This document shows positions 16,844 through 25,079 of a DNA stretch of 64,000 bases, one piece after another (the first letter of the stretch is position 1; each line of letters opens with the position of its first letter). This stretch comes from Actinomadura_C sp036008685 (lineage in GTDB: Bacteria > Actinomycetota > Actinomycetes > Streptosporangiales > Streptosporangiaceae): NCBI GenBank assembly GCA_036008685.1, contig DASYNF010000288.1, forward strand, positions 60,357-124,356, in the 5' to 3' direction. A model generated the notes under the pieces. That model saw nothing but the letters and a program-made list of their open reading frames with translations, was not told where the DNA came from and made no database searches. Position numbers and translations under genes: made by a program.

Positions 16844-16849
16844 TATCCT
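16844..16849 (+). promoter_or_regulatory. -10 element TATCCT, leaderless start of the DUF4191 gene
   Basis: TATCCT lies 7 bases before the ATG at 16857. Confidence 0.5.
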
Positions 16850-16856
16850 GCGGACT

Positions 16857-17549
16857 ATGGCAAACAAGCCCACGGAAGATGCCGAGCGTCCCGGCCGCGT
16901 CAAGCAGATCCGCATGATCGCCAAGATTCTCCGCGAGGCGAACCCCAAGGCCCTCCCGCTCGTCTTCGGCGCCGCGATAGGCACGCTGGTGCTGGTCATC
17001 GTCTTGGGCCTGGTCATCGGTCAGCTCTGGTTCATGATCCCGCTGGCCGTCCTGGCGGCGGTCGCCGTGGGCATGCTCGTGTTCGGGCAGGTCGCCCAGC
17101 GCACGCAGTACAAGATGCTCGCGGGCCAGCCGGGCGCGGCGGCGAGCGTCCTGGAGAGCATGCGGGGCAACTGGACGGTCACGCCGGCGGTGAGCGGCAA
17201 CCGCAACCTGGACCTCGTGCACCGTGTCGTGGGCCGGCCCGGCGTCATCCTGGTGGCCGAGGGCTCATCGGCCCGCGTCGGTCCGCTCCTCGGCGCGGAG
17301 AAGAAGCGCATCGCCCGCGCGGCACAGCAGGTGCCGATCTATGACGTCCAGGTCGGTGAGGACGAGGGCCAGATCCCCATCGGCAAGCTGCAGCGGCACC
17401 TGATGAAGCTCCCGCGAAACCGGACCAAGGCACAGGTAGTGGAGCTCAACGACCGGCTCCGAGCCCTCCCGCCGACGATGCAGATGCCCAAGGGGCCCAT
17501 CCCCAAGGGGGCCCGGGTGCCCAAGGCGCCCAAGCCTCGTACCCGATGA
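16857..17549 (+). CDS. DUF4191 membrane protein
   Basis: A 230-residue actinobacterial protein with two adjacent transmembrane segments near residues 34-80. A soluble C-terminal domain follows (WTVTPAVSGNRNLDLVHRVVGRPGVILVAEG), and then a basic Pro/Lys-rich tail. It is regularly found immediately after lipA in actinomycetes, but no role in lipoylation is shown. The start is the ATG at 16857 with a -10 hexamer 7 bases upstream. It is followed by the convergent RDD gene. Confidence 0.88.
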   Translation: MANKPTEDAERPGRVKQIRMIAKILREANPKALPLVFGAAIGTLVLVIVLGLVIGQLWFMIPLAVLAAVAVGMLVFGQVAQRTQYKMLAGQPGAAASVLESMRGNWTVTPAVSGNRNLDLVHRVVGRPGVILVAEGSSARVGPLLGAEKKRIARAAQQVPIYDVQVGEDEGQIPIGKLQRHLMKLPRNRTKAQVVELNDRLRALPPTMQMPKGPIPKGARVPKAPKPRTR

Positions 17550-17647
17550 CGTCGTCCCGGGGCCGCGGCCGAGAGGCGGCGACCCCGGCGGCCGGGATCC
17601 GGCGTCAGAGCCCGGACCGGATCCTCAGACCATGAGACCGGCCCGGA

Positions 17648-18133
17648 TCAGGTCTGCACGACCACGACGTGGGCCGCACGATCGTGCAGGCCACGGTGGT
17701 CGCGGTCCCAGAGCAGCGCGGGCACCACGGCCAGGAGCAGCAGCGCGCGGGCCAGGGACCAGAACGGGCCGACCGGTCTCCCGTCCAGACGGACCACGCG
17801 GAGTCCGCACAGGCGCTTGCCGATGGTGATCCCGAGCAGGCCGGTGAGCAGCCATGCCTGCAGGCCGAAGACGCCGGTGGAGACCCAGCTCCGGGTCATC
17901 TGATCCCATCCGAGGACCCGGGCGAGAAAGGCCGCTATGACCGAGGCGAGAAGCAGGTCGACCGCCAGGGCCGTCAACCGGCGCCCATAGCCCGCCACCG
18001 CGCCACCGCCGGTCTCCGGCAGTCCCAGCCGCTCGCCGGGGTATCCGAGATCCGCCCCGGCCGACCTGGCCCCGCCCAGCCACGATCCGGTCCACCCGGC
18101 GCGCCCGGCCCTCTGTCCCTCACCGCTCTCCAT
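17648..18133 (-). CDS. RDD-family membrane protein
   Basis: A 161-residue protein with a glycine-rich cytoplasmic N terminus (about 1-48) and then the RDD domain: GYGRRLTALAVDLLLA with the family's Arg and Asp in the first helix, TIGKRLCGLRVVRLDGRPVG before the second hydrophobic stretch, and DRDHRGLHDRAA near the end. RDD proteins are small transporters or membrane accessories; the family's function is mostly unresolved. It lies between DUF4191 and glnA, a conserved actinomycete position. It diverges from glnA across the 300-base GlnR-operator region. Confidence 0.88.
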   Translation of the reverse strand: MESGEGQRAGRAGWTGSWLGGARSAGADLGYPGERLGLPETGGGAVAGYGRRLTALAVDLLLASVIAAFLARVLGWDQMTRSWVSTGVFGLQAWLLTGLLGITIGKRLCGLRVVRLDGRPVGPFWSLARALLLLAVVPALLWDRDHRGLHDRAAHVVVVQT

Positions 18134-18139
18134 GCTCCA

Positions 18140-18145
18140 ACGCTA
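18140..18145 (-). promoter_or_regulatory. -10 element TAGCGT for the RDD gene
   Basis: On the minus strand TAGCGT is followed by TGGAGC and the ATG at 18133. A GGAG within the spacer means either leaderless or leadered initiation is possible. Confidence 0.4.
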
Positions 18146-18349
18146 TCCGGCGGACGTAACGGCCTGAACGAAGACATACGGGTGGCGACCAGGCACGGCC
18201 GAGGGCCCTGATCGACCCGGAGCCGATGCGGAGCGGTGCGTGTCGGCCGTGACCATGCCCCTGACCGGCCGAAACCCCGTAGCGTGGGCCCGGGCTCCCG
18301 CCCGGCCAGGACCCGATCCGACATCGGGGCCCCAGGAGAACGGACCCGG

Positions 18350-18387
18350 TTAACAGACCCGAAACACATGAGACACGGCGGGGAAAC
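18350..18387 (+). promoter_or_regulatory. GlnR operator with four half-sites upstream of glnA
   Basis: Four pentamers are spaced by exactly 6 bases: TTAAC (18350), GAAAC (18361), GACAC (18372) and GAAAC (18383). This matches the actinomycete GlnR consensus gTnAc-n6-GaAAc-n6-GtnAC-n6-GAAAc. It ends 48 bases before the glnA start and precedes candidate -10 hexamers near 18398-18411. GlnR activation of glnA under nitrogen limitation is the established behaviour in Streptomyces. The rest of this 302-base interval (18134-18435) shows nothing else. Confidence 0.85.
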
Positions 18388-18435
18388 GGCTGTCTCGTAG
18401 CGTTCGATAAGCGTAAAGCGCCCTTGGGAGGTTGG

Positions 18436-19860
18436 ATGTTCAACAGCGCCGAAGAGGTCCTGAGCTATATCGAGAGCGAAGGGGTGCAGTTCGTCGATGT
18501 CAGGTTCTGTGACCTGCCGGGGACGATGCAGCACTTCACGTTCCCCGTGGAGAGTTTCGGGGCGGAGGTATTCACCGAGGGCCTGATGTTCGACGGCTCC
18601 TCGATCCGCGGGTTCCAGGAGATCCACGAGTCCGACATGCTTCTGCTCCCGGACCCGGGCACGGCGGTCATCGACCCGTTCCGCAGGCACAAGACGTTGA
18701 ACATCACCTTCTTCGTGCATGACCCGCTGACCGGGGAACCGTACAGCCGCGACCCCCGCAATGTGGCCAGGAAGGCACAAGACCATCTGCGCGGCACCGG
18801 GATCGCCGACACGGTGTTCTTCGGCCCCGAGGCCGAGTTCTACATCTTCGACGACGTCCGGTTCGAGACGAAGCCCAACGCGGCCTACTACCACCTCGAC
18901 TCGGTCGAGGGCGCATGGAACACGGGCCGGGCGGAGGAAGGCGGCAACCTGGGAGCCAAGCCCCCGTACAAGGGCGGCTACTTCCCGGTCCCGCCGATGG
19001 ACCACCACACCGACCTGCGCTCGGAGATGTCGCGCAAGCTGATCGAGGCCGGCATCACCGTCGAGATGCAGCACCATGAGGTCGGCACGGCCGGTCAGTC
19101 GGAGATCGATTTCCGCTTCGACGAGATGCTCAAGACCGCCGACAACCTGATGTTGTACAAGTACATCGTCAAGAACACGGCCCGCGAGGCCGGCAAGACC
19201 GTGACCTTCATGCCCAAGCCGATCTTCGGCGACAACGGCTCGGGCATGCACTGCCACCAGTCACTGTGGAAGGACGGCTCACCGCTGTTCTACGACGAGG
19301 TCGGCTACGCGGGGCTCTCTGACTCGGCGCGGTTCTACATCGGCGGCCTGCTCAAGCACGCGCCCTCTCTGCTGGCCTTCACCAACCCGACGGTGAACTC
19401 CTACCACCGGCTGGTGCCCGGTTTCGAGGCGCCGGTCAACCTGGTCTATTCACAGCGCAACAGGTCGGCCTGCATCCGCATCCCGATCACCGGCTCGAAC
19501 CCGAAGGCCAAGCGCATCGAGTTCCGGGTGCCGGACCCCTCCTGCAACCCCTATCTGGCCTTCTCGGCCATGCTGATGGCCGGCCTCGACGGCATCAAGA
19601 ACAAGGTCGAGCCTCCGGAGCCGGTGGACAAGGACCTGTACGAGCTGCCGCCCGAGGAGGCGCGCGGCATCCCGCAGGTCCCGGGCTCCCTCGAGGCCGT
19701 GCTCAACGCGCTCGAGGACGATCACGACTATCTCCTCGAGGGCGGGGTCTTCACCGAGGACCTCATCGAGACGTGGGTCCGCTACAAGCGGGAGAACGAG
19801 CTGGACCCGATCCGGCTCCGGCCTCACCCGCACGAGTTCGAGCTTTACTACGACGTCTGA
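18436..19860 (+). CDS. glnA: Glutamine synthetase type I-beta (adenylylatable)
   Basis: It makes glutamine from glutamate, ammonia and ATP as a dodecamer and is the main nitrogen-assimilation enzyme. The 474-residue product has the beta-grasp signature LMFDGSSIRGF, the metal-binding FGPEAEFYIFD, the ATP-binding FMPKPIFGDNGSGMHCHQS and the adenylylation segment KDLYELPPEE with Tyr402. That Tyr, and the glnE gene 2 kb away, indicate control by adenylylation. The start at 18436 has GGGAGG 4 bases upstream; a start four codons earlier is disfavoured. It has a GlnR operator upstream and a strong hairpin 19 bases after the stop. Confidence 0.98.
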   Translation: MFNSAEEVLSYIESEGVQFVDVRFCDLPGTMQHFTFPVESFGAEVFTEGLMFDGSSIRGFQEIHESDMLLLPDPGTAVIDPFRRHKTLNITFFVHDPLTGEPYSRDPRNVARKAQDHLRGTGIADTVFFGPEAEFYIFDDVRFETKPNAAYYHLDSVEGAWNTGRAEEGGNLGAKPPYKGGYFPVPPMDHHTDLRSEMSRKLIEAGITVEMQHHEVGTAGQSEIDFRFDEMLKTADNLMLYKYIVKNTAREAGKTVTFMPKPIFGDNGSGMHCHQSLWKDGSPLFYDEVGYAGLSDSARFYIGGLLKHAPSLLAFTNPTVNSYHRLVPGFEAPVNLVYSQRNRSACIRIPITGSNPKAKRIEFRVPDPSCNPYLAFSAMLMAGLDGIKNKVEPPEPVDKDLYELPPEEARGIPQVPGSLEAVLNALEDDHDYLLEGGVFTEDLIETWVRYKRENELDPIRLRPHPHEFELYYDV

Positions 19861-19879
19861 TCACAGTGACGTCCGGCCG

Positions 19880-19924
19880 AAGGCCGCCGTCCGCGGGCCC
19901 GCCGGGCCCGCGGACGGCGGCCTT
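19880..19924 (+). terminator. Long perfect hairpin terminator after glnA
   Basis: A 21-bp perfectly paired stem (19880-19900 with 19904-19924) and a 3-base loop begin 19 bases after the glnA stop. It is followed by TCGT rather than a T-run. It is the strongest hairpin in the window. Confidence 0.88.
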
Positions 19925-20090
19925 TCGTCATGGGGCCGCGCCGCCTGCGCCGCCGTGTCCTCCTGCCGGGGGATCAGGAGAGGAGCATCGCCGGGTCCGG
20001 CCGCGGGGTTCGCCCGTCCGTAAGATGCTTCCCGGCCTCGGCGATTAACCTGCCCCATCGCATGGAATGTCTTTCACGCACCTCCCGGTG

Positions 20091-20104
20091 AGCCCCTAGG
20101 GGCT
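20091..20104. promoter_or_regulatory. Perfect 14-bp palindrome upstream of the PAP2 pair
   Basis: AGCCCCTAGGGGCT is its own reverse complement and lies about 75 bases before the first PAP2 gene. No regulator is identified. The remainder of 19925-20177 has no gene-like content. Confidence 0.35.
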
Positions 20105-20177
20105 TATGGGCCGTCACCCTCAAGGCCCCGAATACCGGTAAGGGTCGTACTACTCAAGGGTGAGGTGAAGACCATTC

Positions 20178-21095
20178 GTGCTGGTGATCACAAAGCGGCC
20201 GATCGCCGGAAAACTCGAATGCATGGCTCAAATCCTCCTACCCGGCTCTCACCGCAGGAGCGCGACGTTCCCGGTCCAACCCGCCGCAGCCGCATCCCGT
20301 CCTCGGACGCCTCCTCCACCGCTGTGGCGGGAACTCGTGCTGATCGTGCTTTTTTACGGGGCTTATACGCTCACCCGCCTGCTGGTGAGCCCGGAGGGCA
20401 CGGCCGGGGCCTTCACCCACGCCGATCAGGTCCTCGCCTTAGAGCGCGCGCTCGGACTCGACGTCGAGCTGGGGCTCAACCAAGCGCTGCTGGACGCGCC
20501 GTGGCTCGCCCGGGTGGCCAACGTGTTCTATGTCAGCGCGCATTTCGCCGTCACCCTGGCCATAGCCGTGTGGATCTATCTCCACCGCCCGGAGCATTAC
20601 CGCTGGTTTCGCACGTCCTTGATCGTGGCGACCGCCCTGGCACTGATCGGTTTCTGGGCGTATCCGCTGGCTCCGCCGAGGTTTCTGTCCGATCACGGAT
20701 TCGTCGACCCGGTGACGGCACTGCATACGCTCGGGCTCTATTCGGCCCCGGGTTCCGGGACACTCGCCAACCAGTACGCCGCCATGCCCTCCATGCACGC
20801 GGGATGGGCGCTCTGGTGCGGATTCGTCCTTGTGAAACTGGGGATACACGGGTGGGTCAAGGTGCTCGGCATGCTCTACCCGGCGACGACCGTGTTGGTC
20901 ATCCTGGGGACCGCGAACCATTACATACTCGACGCCGTGGCCGGAACAGCCCTCACCGCGGCCGCCCTGTCCGGCTCGTGGGCGCTCTATCGTGGTGGAA
21001 TCCAGTCCAAGAAGCGGAGTGGATTCGCTCGTGAGTCCGATCTCCGAACGAGTCGACAGGCATTCGCGGGTGACACCCGGCCCCTCCGGGTCTGA
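20178..21095 (+). CDS. PAP2-superfamily membrane phosphatase, first paralogue
   Basis: An integral membrane protein of 305 residues, six hydrophobic segments, in the phosphatidic-acid-phosphatase / inositol-phosphoceramide-synthase-like superfamily. Conserved active-site blocks are YPLAPPRFL, NQYAAMPSMHAGWALW with the catalytic His, and GTANHYILDAVAG with the second His/Asp pair. It probably hydrolyses or transfers a lipid phosphate on the outer membrane face; the substrate is unknown. The GTG at 20178 is used; an ATG at 20223 is an equally possible start. A paralogue follows 12 bases later. Confidence 0.85.
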   Translation: MLVITKRPIAGKLECMAQILLPGSHRRSATFPVQPAAAASRPRTPPPPLWRELVLIVLFYGAYTLTRLLVSPEGTAGAFTHADQVLALERALGLDVELGLNQALLDAPWLARVANVFYVSAHFAVTLAIAVWIYLHRPEHYRWFRTSLIVATALALIGFWAYPLAPPRFLSDHGFVDPVTALHTLGLYSAPGSGTLANQYAAMPSMHAGWALWCGFVLVKLGIHGWVKVLGMLYPATTVLVILGTANHYILDAVAGTALTAAALSGSWALYRGGIQSKKRSGFARESDLRTSRQAFAGDTRPLRV

Positions 21096-21107
21096 CAGTC
21101 TATAGAA

Positions 21108-21923
21108 ATGGCCAGGTCCACCCTCGCTCCTGCCGGGTCCACCGGCCGGCGCGGCGCCGGCCCGGACCACCGCTCCGACCGCCCCCGGCTGTGGGCGGAG
21201 ATCCTGCTGATCGCCGTCTGCTACGGCGCCTACTCGGTCGTGCGCAACCTGGTCCCGAGCCAGCACGTCGGGGCGATGCAGCGGGCCCGTCAGATCCTCG
21301 ATGCCGAGCGCGCGCTGAACCTCGACGTCGAACACGCCGTCAACGACTTCTTCGCCGATGTCAGGTGGCTCGGGGTGACCGCGAACTACTACTACGCCAT
21401 CCTGCACTTCGCGGTCACCGCCGGAGTGCTCGTGTGGTTATACGCCCGCCATCCAGGACATTACGCGGGCTACCGCTGGCTGCTGTTCGGCACCACCGTG
21501 ACGGCCCTGCTCGGCTTCTGGTTCTATCCGCTCGCACCCCCGCGGTTCTTACCCCGATACGTGGACACGGTGCTGGCCTTCCACACCTGGGGGCTCTACG
21601 ACTCATCGCCGATCGCCTCCGTGTCGAACCAGTACGCGGCCATGCCCTCACTGCACACGGCATGGTCCCTGTGGTGCGCGCTCGCCGTCATCAGCGTCGT
21701 CCGGCGACGGTGGATCAAGGTCATGGCCGGCGTCTATCCCCTACTGACCGTGATCGTGATCCTCGGGACGTCCAACCATTTCCTCCTGGACGCGCTCGGC
21801 GGCGCCGTCGTCCTCGCCGGAGGCCACGTGCTGACCCAGGCCCTCGGCCGGGCCGTCAGGCCGATAGTGCGCCTGTGGCCGGAGTGGCGGGGGCACCTGA
21901 GCTACTGGACCGGCGCCCCGTAG
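21108..21923 (+). CDS. PAP2-superfamily membrane phosphatase, second paralogue
   Basis: A 271-residue protein with the same layout as the preceding gene and clear block-by-block similarity: ELVLIVLFYGAYTL versus EILLIAVCYGAYSV, YPLAPPRFL in both, NQYAAMPSLHTAWSLW, and GTSNHFLLDALGG. The catalytic His and His/Asp residues are kept in both copies. The tandem pair therefore arose by duplication, with both copies apparently functional. Its last 22 bases overlap the convergent glnE end. No ribosome-binding site is obvious before the ATG at 21108, so coupling to the first copy is likely. Confidence 0.87.
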   Translation: MARSTLAPAGSTGRRGAGPDHRSDRPRLWAEILLIAVCYGAYSVVRNLVPSQHVGAMQRARQILDAERALNLDVEHAVNDFFADVRWLGVTANYYYAILHFAVTAGVLVWLYARHPGHYAGYRWLLFGTTVTALLGFWFYPLAPPRFLPRYVDTVLAFHTWGLYDSSPIASVSNQYAAMPSLHTAWSLWCALAVISVVRRRWIKVMAGVYPLLTVIVILGTSNHFLLDALGGAVVLAGGHVLTQALGRAVRPIVRLWPEWRGHLSYWTGAP

Positions 21924-24900
21924 AACATCCGCTCGACGACGGCCCGCGCCCGCCGTGTGCGCCGCCGATAGTCCTCCAGCAGGTCCCCGGACCCCGGATA
22001 TCCGAGGACCTGGGTCACCGCCGTCCGCTCCCGACGGTGATCGGTCGGCAACATGTCCGAAGGACGCCCGCGCACGAGCGTCATCGCGCCACGGATCCGC
22101 GTGGCCAGCCGCCACGCGTCCGCGAGTGTGCCCGCGTCCTCGGCGTCGATGAGCTTCGCCTCCACGGCGGCGTCGAGCGCGGTGAGGGTCCGCGTCGTGC
22201 GCAGCGCTCGGATCTCGCCGGCGTAGCGGAGCTGGAGGAGCTGAACGACCCACTCGACGTCCGACAGACCACCCGGGCCCAGCTTGGTGTGCGCCCGCCG
22301 GTCGACGCCACGCGGCAGCCGCTCCGACTCCATCCGCGCCTTGAGCCGCCTGATCTCCCGTACGGCCGTCTCGTCCACGCCCTCGGCGGGCCACCGCACC
22401 GGGTCTATGACCGTGCGGAACCGCTCGGCCAGCTCCGGGTCCCCGATCATGGGATCCGCCCGCAGCAGGGCCTGGCTCTCCCAGGGCGCCGACCACCTCG
22501 CGTAATAGGCGGCATAGGAGGCGAGGGTGCGCACGAGCGGTCCTTGACGGCCCTCCGGACGCAGGTCGGCATCGATGATCAGCGGCGGATCCGCGGCCGG
22601 GAGGGCCAGGAGCCGCCGCAACTCCTCCACGACGGCGTGCGCGGCGGCGGCGGCGTCCTGGCCGTCCGTGCCGGGCGACGGGTCATGAACGAACATCACG
22701 TCGGCGTCACTGCCGTAACCGAGCTCGTGGCCGCCGAAGCGGCCCATCGCGATCACCCCGACGCGGGTCGGCAGGGGCGCGCGCCGGTCGGTCTCGATCT
22801 TGTGGATCGCCGTCCGAAGCGCGGCCTCGATGGTCACGGTCGCGATATCGGTGAGCGCCTCGCCGACCGTGCGTACGTCGATGAGCCCGAGCAGGTCGGC
22901 GACGGCCACACGGAACAGCTCGCGACGGCGCACCGCCCGTACGCCCGCGACGGCGTCCTCCGCGGATCCTGCCCCTCCCGCGGTCGCGCCGGCGGAGCCC
23001 GGCCGTGCCCCGGCGGGTCCGTCCGGGCCCTCCCGGCGACGGACGGCGGACAGCGTCTCGGCCCGCAGCACCTCGTAGGGACGTGGCATGAGCCCGCTGT
23101 CGTCGGTCCCCGGAGCCGGGCGGGGACCGGTCTCGGCCGCGCCTCCGAGCATGGCGACCGCCTCCGGAGCACGCATCAGCAGATCGGTCACATAGCGGCT
23201 CGAGGCGAGCAGCCGGGCCATGCGCTCGGCCACGGTGACCTCGTCGCGCAGCAGCCGCAGGTACCACGGCGTGCTGCCGAGCGCGTCGCTGACCTGGCGG
23301 AAGGCCAGGAGCCCGGCATCCGGGTCCGGCGCGTCGGCGAACCACCCCAGCATCACCGGCAGCAACGTGCGCTGGATCGCGGCGCGGCGGGTCATCCCGC
23401 CGGTCAGCGCCTCGATGTGCCGGAGCGCTCCGGCCGGGTCGGCGAAGCCGAGCGCCTCCAGCCTGACCTTGGCGGCCGCCGGGGTGAGGCGCGACTCGTG
23501 GCCGGGGAGCCGGGCCACGGCGCGCAGCAGCGGCCGATAGAACAACTTCTCGTGGATGCGCCGGACCTCGCGGGCGTGCCGGCGCCATATCCGGGTGAAC
23601 TCGCCGACCGGGTCGGTGCGCAGCCCCAGGGCCCGGCCGAGCCGGCGCAGTCCTTCGTCGTCGTCGGGGACCAGATGGGTACGGCGCAGCCGGTGCAGCT
23701 GGATGAGGTGCTCGGCCCGCCGCAGGAACCTGTAGGCCGAGGCCAGCGCGGCCGCGTCGTCGCGGCCCACATAACCCCCTCGGGACAGGGCCGAGAGGGC
23801 CCCGAGCGTGGACGAGCCGCGCAGGCTCTCGTCAGCGCGGCCGTGCACCAGCTGCAGCAGCTGCACGGCGAACTCCACGTCGCGAAGGCCGCCCGGGCCG
23901 AGCTTGAGCTGCCGCTCCGCCTGCGCCTTGTCCGCGCTCTCCGTCAACCGGGTCTCGACCCGCCGCCGCATGGACTGCACGTCCTCCACGAAGGTCTCGC
24001 TCCCGGCCGCCGCCCACACCAGCGGGGCGGTCGCCTGGACATAGCTCCGGCCGAGCTCCTTGTCCCCTGCGAGGGGGCGCGCCTTGAGGAGGGCCTGGAA
24101 CTCCCATGTCTTGGCCCAGCGTTCGTAGTAGGCACGATGGCTGGCCAGGGTCCGTACGAGCGGACCGGCCTTGCCCTCCGGCCGGAGGGCGGCGTCGACC
24201 TGCCACAGCGCGCCCTCGGGGGTGCTGGCCGAGCAGGCCCGCATCAGACCGGAGGCGAGCCGGCTCGCGGTCCGGAGCGCCACGTCCTCGGGCACGTCCG
24301 CGGCGGGTTCGGCGACGAAGACCACGTCGACGTCGCTCGCGTAGTTGAGCTCCCGCCCCCCGCACTTTCCCATGCCGATCACCGCGAGCCGGCAGTCCTC
24401 CGCCCCGGGTGTCTCGGCCCTCGCGATGGCGAGCGCGGCCTCCAGCGCCGCCGCCGCGAGGTCGGACAGCTCGGCCGCGGCCTCGTCCACGGCGCACTCG
24501 CCGGTGAGGTCCCGGCCGGCCAGGTGGAGAAGATGCCGGCGATACTCCACCCGAAGCGCCACGAGCGTGTCGACCGAGGCGTCGCGAGCGTGCGGGATCA
24601 CCGCTGAGGGCCGGGCGCCCACGGCCCTCAGCAGGTCGGCTCGCAACGTGCCCGGCACGGGCGGCCGCAGCGGGCTCTCACCGGCCAGTACGGTCCAGTG
24701 ATCGGGATACAGCGCGAGGTGGTCGCCGAGTGCGGCACTGACCCCGAGCACCGCAAGGAGCCGCTCGCGCATCCTCGGCTGCCGGCCGAAGGCCTCGAGG
24801 AGGTCCGGCGCCGCGTCTCCGAGCCCGGTCAGCATCCGGAGCAGGCCTCCGAGGGCCAGGCCGGGGTCGGCGGTGGCGCCGAGTGCCCCGAGGAGGTCCT

Positions 24901-25039
24901 CCTCCACGGTGATCCCCGACTCGGCCTCCGCCGCCACGAGCCACCGCTCGGCCCGGGTCGCGTCGCTGAAGCCCAGACGCGCCAGCCGGCTGGTCAGAGA
25001 GGGACGGCGGTCCGGGCTCCATTGGTCGCTCGCTCTCAC
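21902..25039 (-). CDS. glnE: Bifunctional glutamine synthetase adenylyltransferase/deadenylylase GlnE
   Basis: It adds AMP to and removes AMP from the regulatory Tyr of GlnA (Tyr402 here), setting glutamine synthetase activity. The 1045-residue product has two nucleotidyltransferase domains: an N-terminal one with GKCGGRELNYASDVDVVFV (deadenylylase) and a C-terminal one with GRFGGHELGYGSDADVMFV (adenylyltransferase). Each is followed by helical PII-uridylyltransferase-associated regions. The start is GTG at 25039, with TACGGT 6 bases upstream; a longer open frame upstream was ignored. A 22-base Ala/Gly-rich variable stretch sits near residue 680. It lies 40 bases downstream of glnA2 on the same strand, so one transcript is possible. 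Confidence 0.96.
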   Translation of the reverse strand: MRASDQWSPDRRPSLTSRLARLGFSDATRAERWLVAAEAESGITVEEDLLGALGATADPGLALGGLLRMLTGLGDAAPDLLEAFGRQPRMRERLLAVLGVSAALGDHLALYPDHWTVLAGESPLRPPVPGTLRADLLRAVGARPSAVIPHARDASVDTLVALRVEYRRHLLHLAGRDLTGECAVDEAAAELSDLAAAALEAALAIARAETPGAEDCRLAVIGMGKCGGRELNYASDVDVVFVAEPAADVPEDVALRTASRLASGLMRACSASTPEGALWQVDAALRPEGKAGPLVRTLASHRAYYERWAKTWEFQALLKARPLAGDKELGRSYVQATAPLVWAAAGSETFVEDVQSMRRRVETRLTESADKAQAERQLKLGPGGLRDVEFAVQLLQLVHGRADESLRGSSTLGALSALSRGGYVGRDDAAALASAYRFLRRAEHLIQLHRLRRTHLVPDDDEGLRRLGRALGLRTDPVGEFTRIWRRHAREVRRIHEKLFYRPLLRAVARLPGHESRLTPAAAKVRLEALGFADPAGALRHIEALTGGMTRRAAIQRTLLPVMLGWFADAPDPDAGLLAFRQVSDALGSTPWYLRLLRDEVTVAERMARLLASSRYVTDLLMRAPEAVAMLGGAAETGPRPAPGTDDSGLMPRPYEVLRAETLSAVRRREGPDGPAGARPGSAGATAGGAGSAEDAVAGVRAVRRRELFRVAVADLLGLIDVRTVGEALTDIATVTIEAALRTAIHKIETDRRAPLPTRVGVIAMGRFGGHELGYGSDADVMFVHDPSPGTDGQDAAAAAHAVVEELRRLLALPAADPPLIIDADLRPEGRQGPLVRTLASYAAYYARWSAPWESQALLRADPMIGDPELAERFRTVIDPVRWPAEGVDETAVREIRRLKARMESERLPRGVDRRAHTKLGPGGLSDVEWVVQLLQLRYAGEIRALRTTRTLTALDAAVEAKLIDAEDAGTLADAWRLATRIRGAMTLVRGRPSDMLPTDHRRERTAVTQVLGYPGSGDLLEDYRRRTRRARAVVERMFYGAPVQ

Positions 25040-25045
25040 GGATCC

Positions 25046-25051
25046 ACCGTA
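25046..25051 (-). promoter_or_regulatory. -10 element TACGGT, possible leaderless start of glnE
   Basis: On the minus strand TACGGT is followed by GGATCC and the GTG at 25039, the same geometry as other leaderless starts here. It may be an internal promoter within a glnA2-glnE unit. Confidence 0.4.
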
Positions 25052-25079
25052 ACGGGACCTCTCTCCCGGGGCCGCGTGT

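Noticed and set aside
21191..24607. 1138-codon plus-strand open frame opposite glnE
   Set aside because: Same compositional shadow effect: it runs out of frame through the second PAP2 gene and antisense to glnE, without recognisable motifs.
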